Source: Acidimicrobiia bacterium
Lineage (GTDB): Bacteria > Actinomycetota > Acidimicrobiia > Acidimicrobiales > AC-14
Direction: 5' to 3'
DNA: 8,295 nucleotides
Assembly (NCBI GenBank): GCA_019244985.1
Contig: JAFASB010000025.1
Coordinates: 1-8,295, forward strand
Both the position numbers and the translations under genes were made by a program. The notes below the pieces were generated by a model, which saw nothing but the letters and a program-made list of their open reading frames with translations, made no database searches and was not told where the DNA came from. How positions within the stretch are numbered: the stretch's first letter is position 1; each line of letters starts with the position of its first letter. Positions 1 through 6,577 of this stretch are shown piece by piece.

Positions 1-439
1 GCTGAGACATGGCCGTCTGGGCGAAGGTCGCGACCGCGGGCGGCACCGTGCCGAGCTTGCCGGCCTGCGCGGCCTGGAGGGCCGCCTGGTAGGTGCCGAC
101 GGCGAGATTCTCCAAGCTGGCGGCCATCGCCGCGATCTGCACGTCGCCAGTGAGCTGGCCGCCGGCGGCGGTGCTGGCTGACGACGCGGAGGTCGACTTG
201 CTGCTGCCTTTGCTGCAGGCGGCGAGGACGACGGCACCCAACGCCGCGCCCCCGGTGCCGAGGAGGAAGCCGCGTCGGCTGGTCGTCGTTCCGGCGAGCT
301 GCCCGGCGCCGGCGCGGGCGGCGTGGTTCAGCTCGGCCCACTCCGACACGTGCTCTTCCATCGCCGGCATGGCGACGTCGTGGTGGAGCTCGTCGAGCTC
401 GGTGGTCATGCGATGCAGTTCTGCTTCGGAGATCTGCAT
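1..439 (-). CDS. Ferritin-like domain protein with Tat lipoprotein signal (C-terminus off window)
   Basis: I translated this from the minus strand; it runs off the left edge, leaving 146 residues. An ATG at 439 is preceded by a purine-rich SD (GGAAGGA) 4 bases upstream. After a polar, acidic N-terminal extension of about 50 residues comes a twin-arginine motif (SRRGFLL, Arg55-Arg56), a hydrophobic stretch and a lipobox LAAC (Cys75), followed by a Ser/Thr/Lys linker. The ferritin-like domain then begins: DVQI..., ASLENLAVGTY with the first predicted metal-ligand Glu (Glu110), and ATFAQTAMSQ at the edge. The same segments occur in the gene just upstream (463-1311), so the two are tandem paralogues with a 23-base gap, probably co-transcribed. 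Known for the family (Ferritin_2-type): a four-helix bundle, usually with a di-iron site and often of unproven function. Inferred: a Tat-exported, lipid-anchored, possibly iron-binding or redox protein on the outer face of the membrane. The C-terminal ligands cannot be checked here. Confidence 0.85.
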   Translation of the reverse strand, partial: MQISEAELHRMTTELDELHHDVAMPAMEEHVSEWAELNHAARAGAGQLAGTTTSRRGFLLGTGGAALGAVVLAACSKGSSKSTSASSASTAAGGQLTGDVQIAAMAASLENLAVGTYQAALQAAQAGKLGTVPPAVATFAQTAMSQ

Positions 440-462
440 CGGTTCCTTCCGTCGTCTGAGGT

Positions 463-1311
463 TCACTTGACTGCCCCTTCGTCAGCGGGTCGGGCCTGGT
501 CGGTCTTGAGGAAGCTGTCGGGGAAGCCGACGGCTCCCGCTGCGCCCGGCAGGGCGGCGGCGTTGGGCGGCAGCGCGATCAGCTCGGGATGTCCACCCGC
601 AACCAGCGCTTTGACCGCGCTGAGGATGGCCGCGTGCTGCGCCTCGACGCCCATGATGGAGGCGTTCACCTTGCGTGCGTTGACGTCGGAAAGGGCGACG
701 ACGTTGGCGTTGTAGGTCTCCGCTGCGCCCATCTCCAGCTTCAAGGCCAAGTCGACCACCGGGCCCGGTCCCGTCAGCGTCGGCTTGGCCTTGTTCACCA
801 CGTCCAACAGAACGGGGTCGGGGTTGGTCTGGGCCTTGCCGCCGAGCTGGGTCGACGCCGCATTGAACGCCTTCGCGTGCTCGCTGTGCTGGCTCATCGT
901 CTTCTGGGCGAAGGCCTTGACGACCGGGTTTGCCGAGCTACCGCCGATGAACGGCAGGGTCAAGGCGACGCCGTACGTGGCGACGGCGAGATTCTCGATG
1001 GACGCGGCCGTCTGCAGGATCTGGACGTCCATGGCTTGGTCGGCGAACGCCGGGGCGTCGAACAGCTTCAACAGGGCGGCGCCGAAACCGGCGGCGGCAA
1101 GCGCTCCCGTTCCGAGCTTCGAGCGAATGGCGTCGCCTCGGTCCCGGTTGAATTCGGCGATCTCGTCGCGGTCGATGCCGCCATGGGCGCGGCGCTCCTG
1201 GCCCTGTTCGACGAGCTCGGCCAGCGGCTCCCGACTGGCCCGCATGGCATCGGCCTGCAGGTCCTGGGACTCCTCGACCAGCTCGCTGAGAGCCCCTTCG
1301 TCATAGGTCAC
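463..1311 (-). CDS. Secreted ferritin-like domain protein
   Basis: This 282-residue protein starts at GTG 1311, with a strong AGGAGGAGG SD about 7 bases upstream. Its order is: a charged helical N-terminal extension (about 1-62), a hydrophobic segment (about 66-84) ending in an A-F-A signal-peptidase-like site (88-90), then a ferritin-like four-helix domain (about 94-235) and a low-complexity Ala/Pro tail. Plausible di-iron ligands are all present: Glu106 (ASIENLAV), Glu144/His145 (HSEHA), Glu198 (AAETY) and the EAQH motif Glu223-His226. The closely similar domain in the adjacent gene (1-439) shows a tandem duplication. Unlike that paralogue, the signal region lacks both the twin arginine and the lipobox Cys (it reads AIRSKLGTG), so it may be exported by another route or be membrane-tethered. 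Inferred role: iron binding or oxidative-stress protection outside the cytoplasm. The exact reaction is unknown; the fold assignment is fairly sure. Confidence 0.88.
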   Translation of the reverse strand: MTYDEGALSELVEESQDLQADAMRASREPLAELVEQGQERRAHGGIDRDEIAEFNRDRGDAIRSKLGTGALAAAGFGAALLKLFDAPAFADQAMDVQILQTAASIENLAVATYGVALTLPFIGGSSANPVVKAFAQKTMSQHSEHAKAFNAASTQLGGKAQTNPDPVLLDVVNKAKPTLTGPGPVVDLALKLEMGAAETYNANVVALSDVNARKVNASIMGVEAQHAAILSAVKALVAGGHPELIALPPNAAALPGAAGAVGFPDSFLKTDQARPADEGAVK

Positions 1312-1397
1312 TCCCGCACCTCCTCCTCTGGGGCCTTGCTTCAGGCTCGCGGCGGCCCCTCGCTGTCCGCGTCCCGTCGTTGTTTCGCCCTCTTCGG

Positions 1398-1424
1398 AGC
1401 CGGCAAGCGCGACGGATGCCGGCT
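1398..1424 (-). terminator. Weak hairpin downstream of desaturase-like gene
   Basis: A 7-base inverted repeat (AGCCGGC / GCCGGCT) with a 13-base loop lies about 40 bases past the stop of the desaturase-like gene and about 85 bases before the start of the ferritin-like gene. There is no T-run after it on the minus strand, so as an intrinsic terminator it is weak. It could instead be an mRNA-stabilising structure or chance in GC-rich DNA. The rest of the 154-base gap (1312-1465) holds the ferritin SD and no promoter I would defend. Confidence 0.25.
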
Positions 1425-1465
1425 AACCCGCATTTCTCGAGACACGGCGCGACGTCGAACTGCGG

Positions 1466-2251
1466 TCAGGCGGCGTCGTAGGTGCGCAGGGCGCGATCGA
1501 CCAACCCGAGACCATTCAGACCGGGCAGCCGATCGATGCGTCGGTCGATCCGCTGCGCGGCGGGACGGCCCTCGTCCGCAAAGAGGTAGCGGATGAGGAA
1601 CCGGACCTCGCGATCGGGCATCACGCCGGCGCCGACGGGAGTCCAAAGCTTGTTCAGCGCGAAGCGTGTCAGGCGTTGCGCGGCCCGGCTCGTCGCCAGG
1701 CGTCGTGTGGCCTGTGAGGAATAGAAGTCGATATGGCGACCCTCTTGGCGCATGATCCGGCGCAAGAGCTCGCTGAGAACGGGATGCTTCGCCTTCGCAC
1801 CGAGCCGCGCGTAGCCGGCCTGGGTGCTCCACTCGTTGATGGCACCCCACGTCATGTGCACGGCCACGAAGTCCGGGGCGACTGCAGATGCCAGCCACAT
1901 GAGCAACGGCTCAGCCCGGTCCTTACGCCCGAGCGAGCGTCGCATCGGGGCCACGCGGTCCATCCCGGCCACCTCACCGTGGGCGCGCAGAACCCTCGCG
2001 ATCGCCTCCCCGTGCCAGAACTCCTCGAAGTTCCACAGCGTGAGGAACGTCGTGATCTCAGGGTCCCGGTGGGCCCGCGTCACGAGGAGGTCACGGAGGT
2101 AGCAGACCGTGTGGTTCTCGACGTCGTGCATGTAGCGCAGGCAGCGCAACGCCCCTTGGTCGAGCGGTTGGTCACGGAATGCCTCGTAGTCGAGGTCGTC
2201 GACAGCGACCGGTTGGACGCGCCCGACGTAGTCGGCGAGATCGAAGCCCAT
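1466..2251 (-). CDS. Acyl-ACP desaturase-like di-iron (ferritin superfamily) protein
   Basis: From ATG 2251 this is 261 residues; an in-frame GTG at 2290 would add 13 poorly structured residues. Neither start has a clear SD, so the start is uncertain. Six putative di-iron ligands fall in the order and spacing of the acyl-ACP desaturase/ferritin fold: Glu45 (HDVENH), the first EXXH at Glu77-His80 (NFEEFWHGEAI), Glu140 (INEWSTQAGYARLG) and the second EXXH at Glu170-His173 (RQEGRHIDFY). The context EE-x-WHG-x-x-I...HG resembles the EENRHG helix of plant and mycobacterial desaturases, and EWSTQAGYARL resembles their ERATF...TAR helix. It is shorter than classical desaturases (about 330 residues in plants). 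Inferred: a cytoplasmic O2-activating di-iron oxygenase or desaturase, substrate unknown; an N-oxygenase-like activity is an alternative. It is divergent from the stress-type operon beginning at 2417 and lies upstream of two ferritin-like genes on the same strand. Confidence 0.78.
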   Translation of the reverse strand: MGFDLADYVGRVQPVAVDDLDYEAFRDQPLDQGALRCLRYMHDVENHTVCYLRDLLVTRAHRDPEITTFLTLWNFEEFWHGEAIARVLRAHGEVAGMDRVAPMRRSLGRKDRAEPLLMWLASAVAPDFVAVHMTWGAINEWSTQAGYARLGAKAKHPVLSELLRRIMRQEGRHIDFYSSQATRRLATSRAAQRLTRFALNKLWTPVGAGVMPDREVRFLIRYLFADEGRPAAQRIDRRIDRLPGLNGLGLVDRALRTYDAA

Positions 2252-2334
2252 ACCGGAGTGTTCGATGCAGCTCGCACACCCGGATGCCACCGAGGCTCAG
2301 CGGTTTCGACGCACCGCGGCGCCTCCACCGTGAC

Positions 2335-2360
2335 GGATTACGCATGCACCGTTGCGGGTA
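2335..2360 (+). promoter_or_regulatory. Candidate SigF/SigB-type general-stress promoter
   Basis: GGATT at 2335-2339 and GGGTA at 2356-2360 are separated by exactly 16 bases. This matches the known actinobacterial SigF/SigB consensus (GGWWT-N16-17-GGGTA). Transcription would begin near 2367 and leave a leader of about 50 bases before the SD and GTG at 2417. It sits in the only divergent intergenic gap of the left half, ahead of an envelope operon of a type plausibly under stress control. A short motif in GC-rich DNA can arise by chance. Confidence 0.5.
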
Positions 2361-2400
2361 GGCCCAGCGACAAGCCGGCGTTCGCAACGGAGAACGCGGC

Positions 2401-2407
2401 AAGGAGG
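2401..2407 (+). promoter_or_regulatory. Shine-Dalgarno deciding the start at 2417
   Basis: A perfect AAGGAGG lies 9 bases before GTG 2417. This fixes the start of the first operon gene there, even though the same reading frame stays open upstream to 1733 over the antisense of the desaturase-like gene. Confidence 0.85.
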
Positions 2408-2416
2408 ACAGCGAGC

Positions 2417-3124
2417 GTGACAACACGTGAGTTCAGCGCGGTCGAGCCGCGCCAGAGAGACAGGTCGACAGCCGCGCAGGCTGCTGAAGAAGCGGCCGAA
2501 GTCGCCTCTGCTGCAACCGACGCCGCGGGTCAGGTGGTCCAGGAGACCGGTGAGCAGCTCCGGCAGGTGGGCGACGCCGTGCGTGAGCAGGTCAGCGAGA
2601 TCACCGATGAGGTGGCGACCCAGGGGCGACGCGTCGTCGACGACGCCAAGGCGACTCTGCATCAGCAGGCCCAGACCGAGACCGAGCGCATCGCCGATGC
2701 GCTACGCAAGGTCGGTGACCAGCTGACGGGGATGCTGTCGGGCCAGGCGCCCGAGGACGGCCCGGTGCGCGAGTACGTCGAGCAGGCCTCGGCCAAGGTC
2801 AACGAATTTGCTGGGCGCCTCCAGCAGCGCGGCTTCGACGGCGTGGTCTCCGACGCCGAACGATTCGCGCGCCGCCGCCCCGGCGTCTTCCTGCTCGGTG
2901 CCGCAGCAGCGGGAGCGTTGGTCGGCCGCATGCTGCGCGGTGTGAAGGCGGACAAGCAGGACGACGGCACGTCGCAGTCGATGGGAGCGGGGGACGGGTC
3001 CACCGCCGAGTTCGACATGCGTACGGGGCCGACCGCCCAGTCGCCGATCCCGGGCCCGTCGGTCGTGACGCCGCCAGCGCCGCCAATCATGCCGTCGATG
3101 CCGCGTACGCCAGGAGCGCGCTGA
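2417..3124 (+). CDS. Membrane-anchored coiled-coil hypothetical protein, first gene of Holin-X/DUF3618 operon
   Basis: This 235-residue protein has no family I can name with confidence. Residues about 15-110 are an Ala/Glu/Gln-rich helical stretch of apolipoprotein-like or coiled-coil character (AAEEAAEVASAAT..., EQLRQVGDAVREQVSEITDEV). A second helical part spans about 115-150. One transmembrane segment follows a basic cluster (ARRRPGVFLLGAAAAGALVGRML, about 151-173). The tail is Gly/Pro/Ser-rich and ends in a proline-rich stretch (about 205-235). There is no signal peptide, so the long helical part is probably cytoplasmic, lying along the membrane. Its stop overlaps the start of the next gene (TGATG), indicating translational coupling. 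Similar small proteins with an RRRPG-x-FL-x-GA membrane segment commonly accompany Holin-X and DUF3618 genes in actinobacteria. Inferred: an envelope or stress protein acting with the two downstream products. Confidence 0.8.
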   Translation: MTTREFSAVEPRQRDRSTAAQAAEEAAEVASAATDAAGQVVQETGEQLRQVGDAVREQVSEITDEVATQGRRVVDDAKATLHQQAQTETERIADALRKVGDQLTGMLSGQAPEDGPVREYVEQASAKVNEFAGRLQQRGFDGVVSDAERFARRRPGVFLLGAAAAGALVGRMLRGVKADKQDDGTSQSMGAGDGSTAEFDMRTGPTAQSPIPGPSVVTPPAPPIMPSMPRTPGAR

Positions 3125-3549
3125 TGACCGCCCCGCAGCGAGCCGCACCCGGTAGTGACGGCGCCACGGCCGCCGAGCCCAGCCTCGGCGAGCTCATCGG
3201 CGCGATGACCAACGACCTGAGCCTGCTCGTCCGCAAGGAGATGGAGCTGGCCAAGGTCGAGATCAAGGAAGAGGTGACCCAGGCGGGGAAGGCCGCGGGT
3301 GCCTTCGGCGGTACAGCGGTGGCTGGCTACATGGCCCTGCTGTTCCTGTCGTTCGCCCTCGCCCTCGGTCTGGCCGCCCTGATGCCCGACGGACTGGCGT
3401 TCCTGATCGTCGGCGTGCTCTACGGGGCCGCCGCCGGCGCGCTGTTCCTGCAAGCGCGTGAGCGCGCCAAGAACATCGACCCTGTCCCCCAGCAGACGGT
3501 GGACACCCTCAAGGAGGACGTGGCGTGGGCCAAAGCGCAGACCAGATAA
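3124..3549 (+). CDS. Phage holin family protein (Holin-X / Phage_holin_3_6 type)
   Basis: A 141-residue membrane protein starting at ATG 3124, with AGGAG 7 bases upstream, inside the end of the previous gene. A disordered N-terminus (1-18) precedes an amphipathic helix typical of the family (LGELIGAMTNDLSLLVRKEMELAKVEIKEE, written here as positions 21-50 with key VRKE-x-ELAK-x-E). Two transmembrane helices follow at about 62-86 and 90-110, then a short basic cytoplasmic tail ending in the family-typical LKEDVAWAKA. Despite the name, these chromosomal proteins are not tied to lysis; their function is unknown and they recur in actinobacterial envelope or stress operons. There is no prophage context here. 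The gene overlaps the next by 25 bases and carries that gene's SD inside its coding sequence, so the three genes are almost certainly one transcript. Confidence 0.9.
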   Translation: MTAPQRAAPGSDGATAAEPSLGELIGAMTNDLSLLVRKEMELAKVEIKEEVTQAGKAAGAFGGTAVAGYMALLFLSFALALGLAALMPDGLAFLIVGVLYGAAAGALFLQARERAKNIDPVPQQTVDTLKEDVAWAKAQTR

Positions 3550-4340
3550 GACGAGAGATCGAAGCGACGAGGGACAACCTCGGCAACACGCTCGACGCGA
3601 TCGGCGAGCGCGTCAGCCCCAAGCAGGTGGTGCGACGGCGCACGGCGCGCATGCGCCACGGGCTGACGTCCATCCGCGAGACCGTGATGGGCAAGGCCGA
3701 GGACATGACCGACACGGTGGGCTCGGCCGCCGGGCACGTGTCCGACGGTGTGAGCTCGGTGCCCTCGACGGTGAAGGACACAGCGTCCAGCGCGGCACAG
3801 GGCGTGTCGAGTGCGGCCCATGAGGTGGCATCGTCTGCCCAACAGGTGCCGCAACTGATCACGAAGCAGACGCGCGGCAACCCGCTGGCCGCGGGTCTCG
3901 TGGCCTTTGGGGCCGGGCTGCTCGTGTCGTCGGTGCTGCCGGCGACCGACAAGGAGCGGCAGCTGGCGTCGACCGTGCGCGACGAGCTCGAGCCGCTGCA
4001 GTCCGCGGCCCGTGAGGCAGGCGAGGAGCTCAAGGGTGAGCTCACCTCGAGCGCCCGGGAAGCGGCGTCGCACGTCAAGGACGTGGCCAAGGACGCCACC
4101 GAGGAGATCACCACCGAGGCCCAGTCGGCCGCCCAGCAGGTGAAGCAGCAGGCCACGGGGGCAACATCGCAGGTCGCCGAGCAGACCCAGGCCGCCGCGC
4201 AGCGCATGTCGGCGGACGGCGACACGATCGGCGCCTCGCGCCAGGAGCTCTACGAGCAGGCCCAGGCCCTCGACATCAGCGGGCGTTCGCTGATGACCAA
4301 GGAAGAGCTCGCCGCCGCCGTGCGTCAGCGGTCAGGTTGA
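3525..4340 (+). CDS. DUF3618 protein with C-terminal Rho-N/SAP-like motif
   Basis: A 271-residue protein starting at GTG 3525; a perfect AAGGAGG lies 7 bases upstream, within the holin gene. The N-terminal DUF3618 signature is clear (IRREIEATRDNLGNTLDAI...VSPKQVVRR, split here as positions 8-38). An Ala/Ser/Gln-rich helical region follows (about 55-112). One membrane segment follows NP (about 119-139, LAAGLVAFGAGLLVSSVLP), then a long Glu/Ala/Gln helical region (about 145-228). Residues about 237-269 form a small terminal motif (SRQELYEQAQALDISGR...MTKEELAAAVR) like the Rho-termination-factor N-terminal or SAP-like helical domain, which in other proteins binds nucleic acid or partners. DUF3618 proteins are of unknown function and often much shorter. 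Inferred: a membrane-tethered helical protein working with the two upstream products. It ends 44 bases before the convergent surface-protein gene. Confidence 0.88.
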   Translation: MGQSADQIRREIEATRDNLGNTLDAIGERVSPKQVVRRRTARMRHGLTSIRETVMGKAEDMTDTVGSAAGHVSDGVSSVPSTVKDTASSAAQGVSSAAHEVASSAQQVPQLITKQTRGNPLAAGLVAFGAGLLVSSVLPATDKERQLASTVRDELEPLQSAAREAGEELKGELTSSAREAASHVKDVAKDATEEITTEAQSAAQQVKQQATGATSQVAEQTQAAAQRMSADGDTIGASRQELYEQAQALDISGRSLMTKEELAAAVRQRSG

Positions 4341-4384
4341 ACTCGGTGCGTTGACTCAGCCCGCGGCGCGGTGCGTCGTCGAGA

Positions 4385-5764
4385 TCAGGGCCGGAGGTGT
4401 GACCGTCGCCGGCGCTTCCCCGCGCCGAGGAGAACCACGCCGCCTCCGAGCCCAGCCAAGCCGAGCACCGTCACGATGACGGCGCCGAAGCCCGTGAAAG
4501 GAAGCGACGAGGCCGGCGCGGGCGGCGATGGCTGCGCCGTCGGTAGCGCCGACGCGGAGCTCGCCAACACCGACGGACTCTTCGTGTCCGGACGAGCAGC
4601 GATGCAGTTGGCGGTGCGAGCGGCGGCAACGGTGAAGCTGGCTGTCCCGGCCTCGTCCCCGCCGGGCGCATCCGAGTTCCCGTTCGATCCCGTTGTCACG
4701 GCATTTGCGTTGTTGGAGATCAACGCCGCCTTGCACGTCGCCCTGCCGACGGTCGTCTTGAAGCAGATCTCGGCGGCGTCGCCCTTGAAGCTCAGGCTGA
4801 CTTGCGGCGTGACGCCCGCGGGTGGACTCGCGAGGTTGACGGTCGCCGACAGCTTCGAGGTCGCGCCCGAAAGCGGGATCGACGAGATGTCGAGCGAGGT
4901 CTTGGCCGACGAGAGGGGGACGACCTCGAACCCGGGGACGGCCTCGCCGTTCGAGTCGCGCACAGTAAGGGTTGCGCCCTTGTAGTCTGCTTCTGGTATC
5001 CCACTGATGAGCACCTGATCCCATCCGGTCGGGTGGCCAGGGTGTGTCGCGCAGTATGAAGCAGCGGGGTCCACCGAGACGTCGCCCAGGACGCCTGAAC
5101 AGCCGAGCGCCCCAGTGCGGCCGTCGAAGAACTGAATCATCCCGGTGTCTCCGTCCTCACCGAGACAGCCCGGCACGTCCGGATTCGACGTGACGTTGTA
5201 GGGGGTCAGGTTGCCCCGCTGGTTACCGGGCTGACCCTGGACGTAGGGGCTCGTCTGGCGCGGGGAGGCAAAGCCCGCGCACGGGGCCGCTGCTGCGAAG
5301 TCGTAGCACTGGTACTGGATGGTGTGGGTCACCGGCGTATAGGTGATCTGGGGGTAGTACACGCGAGTTCCGAGGACGAGCACGTTTCCGAAGGTCGCGT
5401 GGCTCGGCGCTGACCCCGTCGGGATCGGATATGGGTTCGGGATCGCCTTGGCGGACGTGTCGACGCATTGGTAGCTCGTATTGGACGCCGCGGTGCTGAT
5501 CGCCACCGCAGCGATGCAGACGCCGGTTGCGGCTCGTGACGAATCGAGGACCGGAAGCACCATGAGGCTGGTCTGGCCCAGGAAATTGTTGGATACCGAT
5601 GTGGTGAAGGGATAGCCGGCGCAGCGGTTTCCCGTGGTGAGGTCGACACATGAGATGGCCGCTCGCGTGGGCGGCCGGTTGATCATGTACGCAAAGAGGT
5701 ACCGACCATCAAAGGTCTCGACCCTGTCGGCGGCCGCCAGCTGCAGGCGCTCGACCCGGGCCAC
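4385..5764 (-). CDS. LPXTG-anchored surface protein, N-terminally truncated
   Basis: The open frame gives 459 residues from a GTG at 5764, but this start lies antisense inside the integrase and no signal peptide precedes the domain, so the true N-terminus is missing. The C-terminus is a textbook sortase signal: LPFTG (421-425, bases 4490-4504), a hydrophobic helix and a KRRRR tail. Before it is a Ser/Pro/Ala wall-spanning stretch. The body has cysteine-paired repeats of the pattern C-x-D...C-A-G-[YF] (ISCVDLTTGNRCAGYPF near residue 40; YQCYDFAAAAPCAGF near 155), suggesting repeated beta units, and then a beta-sandwich-like domain (about 255-345). An intact protein would be secreted, cleaved between Thr and Gly by sortase and joined to peptidoglycan. 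The convincing protein sequence begins near DGRYLFAYM, at about 5700-5712. The gene is probably a broken remnant, unless a start such as the ATG at residue 27 is used for an unexported product. Confidence 0.72.
   Translation of the reverse strand: MARVERLQLAAADRVETFDGRYLFAYMINRPPTRAAISCVDLTTGNRCAGYPFTTSVSNNFLGQTSLMVLPVLDSSRAATGVCIAAVAISTAASNTSYQCVDTSAKAIPNPYPIPTGSAPSHATFGNVLVLGTRVYYPQITYTPVTHTIQYQCYDFAAAAPCAGFASPRQTSPYVQGQPGNQRGNLTPYNVTSNPDVPGCLGEDGDTGMIQFFDGRTGALGCSGVLGDVSVDPAASYCATHPGHPTGWDQVLISGIPEADYKGATLTVRDSNGEAVPGFEVVPLSSAKTSLDISSIPLSGATSKLSATVNLASPPAGVTPQVSLSFKGDAAEICFKTTVGRATCKAALISNNANAVTTGSNGNSDAPGGDEAGTASFTVAAARTANCIAARPDTKSPSVLASSASALPTAQPSPPAPASSLPFTGFGAVIVTVLGLAGLGGGVVLLGAGKRRRRSHLRP
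5700..5735. other. Breakpoint joining two 5'-truncated genes head to head
   Basis: To the left of this interval the minus-strand frame reads as an LPXTG surface protein (DGRYLFAYM...). To the right the plus-strand frame reads as the core-binding domain of a tyrosine recombinase (GGRQLQALDPGHLNRFY...). Each gene lacks its 5' part, and neither has a signal peptide, arm-binding domain, promoter or SD at this point. A deletion, an element boundary or a chimeric assembly join would all give this picture. The exact base cannot be set by eye. Confidence 0.6.
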
Positions 5765-5839
5765 CTCAACAGGTTCTACGCCGAGCTACTCGAGGGTGGC
5801 CGCAAGGACGGCAAGCCCGGGGGCCTCGCCCCGCGCACG

Positions 5840-6577
5840 GTGCGCTACATCGCCACGATCCTGCACGCTGCCCTCGACGATGCCGTGCGGTGGGGGCGGG
5901 TCACCACGAACGTCGCCAACCGCGCCGATCCTCCGTCGGCGTCAGCGGCCCGCGCTCCCGAAATGCTGTTCTGGACGCGTGCCGAGCTCGGCCGCTTTCT
6001 CGCTCTTCTCGACGGCGACCGCTATCGGCCGCCCTTCCTCTTCCTGGCGACGACCGGCTGCCGACGCGGCGAGGCACTCGGCCTCCGGTGGAAGGACGTC
6101 GACCTCGAAGCGGGCCGGGCAAGCATCCGACAGACGGTCACGTCGGTCCGCCATCGAATTCGGATCGCGCCGCGGACGAAGAAGGGCAAGGGCCGCCTGA
6201 TCGAGCTCGACGCGGAGACCGTGGCCTGTCTCCGCTCCTGGAGGGCCAAGCAGGCCGAGGAGCGCCTGGCACTCGGCGAGGGCTACCGGGACGACGACCT
6301 CGTGTTCTGCCACCCGGACGGTCGGCCGTACGACCCCGACAGGTTCAGTCGCGAATTCAGCCGCCGCGTTGAGCGGTGGGACCTGCGACGCATCCGAGTG
6401 CACGACCTTCGACACACGTGGGCCGTGCTGGCGCTGACGGCCGGCGTACATATCAAGGTCGTGTCGGAGCGGCTCGGCCACTCGAGCATCGCCGTCACGG
6501 CGGACATATATAGCCACGTCCTGCCGGAAATGCAGGCGGACGCGGCGGAGAAGGTTGCCAACCTGATCTTCGGTTAG
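5840..6577 (+). CDS. Tyrosine recombinase/integrase, N-terminally truncated, catalytic domain intact
   Basis: The first usable start is GTG 5840 (245 residues), but recognisable integrase sequence in the same frame begins upstream at about 5729 (GGRQLQALDPGHLNRFYAEL, the core-binding domain). The frame is open from 5654 with no ATG, GTG or TTG before 5840. Full-length relatives are usually about 350-400 residues, so the arm-binding domain and part of the core-binding domain are gone. The catalytic set is complete in GTG-based numbering: Arg75 (TGCRRGEALGLRW), a beta-hairpin Lys around 114 (TKKGKGR), His188 and Arg191 (HDLRH), His214 (LGHSS) and nucleophile Tyr224 (ADIYSHV). Known role: site-specific DNA strand exchange through a 3'-phosphotyrosine intermediate. 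Without the N-terminal DNA-binding part it is probably inactive or impaired. Its TAG stop overlaps the SIR2 TAA stop on the other strand. No SD is evident at 5840. Confidence 0.85.
   Translation: MRYIATILHAALDDAVRWGRVTTNVANRADPPSASAARAPEMLFWTRAELGRFLALLDGDRYRPPFLFLATTGCRRGEALGLRWKDVDLEAGRASIRQTVTSVRHRIRIAPRTKKGKGRLIELDAETVACLRSWRAKQAEERLALGEGYRDDDLVFCHPDGRPYDPDRFSREFSRRVERWDLRRIRVHDLRHTWAVLALTAGVHIKVVSERLGHSSIAVTADIYSHVLPEMQADAAEKVANLIFG

Noticed and set aside
1420..1450. GGGTTA-like minus-strand motif upstream of the ferritin-like gene as a SigF promoter
   Set aside because: The -10 has an extra T and no GGWWT/GTTT element lies at the required spacing.
589..1596. 335-codon plus-strand open frame
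   Set aside because: It is antisense to the ferritin-like gene and is Arg/Gly/Asp-rich shadow coding typical of high-GC DNA; the minus strand has the motifs, SD and paralogue.
1733..2416. In-frame upstream extension of the 2417 gene (would give 463 residues)
   Set aside because: It lies antisense to the desaturase-like gene, its translation is Arg/His/Val-rich with no family likeness, and a perfect SD marks GTG 2417 as the start.
3124..3549. Prophage lysis gene
   Set aside because: The holin name comes from the family only; there is no endolysin, portal or tail gene nearby, and this Holin-X/DUF3618 arrangement is usual in chromosomes.
3509..4225. 238-codon minus-strand open frame
   Set aside because: It is the antisense shadow of the DUF3618 gene; its Ser/Ala-rich composition has no motif or SD.
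4341..4384. Bidirectional terminator between the convergent DUF3618 and LPXTG genes
   Set aside because: Only a 4-base stem (CCGC/GCGG) and no T-run on either strand.
4900..4960. Second attachment-site copy of the tRNA-Leu 3' end
   Set aside because: The short CGAACCC-like match is too brief and does not extend into the T-arm or acceptor sequence; no 12-base or longer match was seen.
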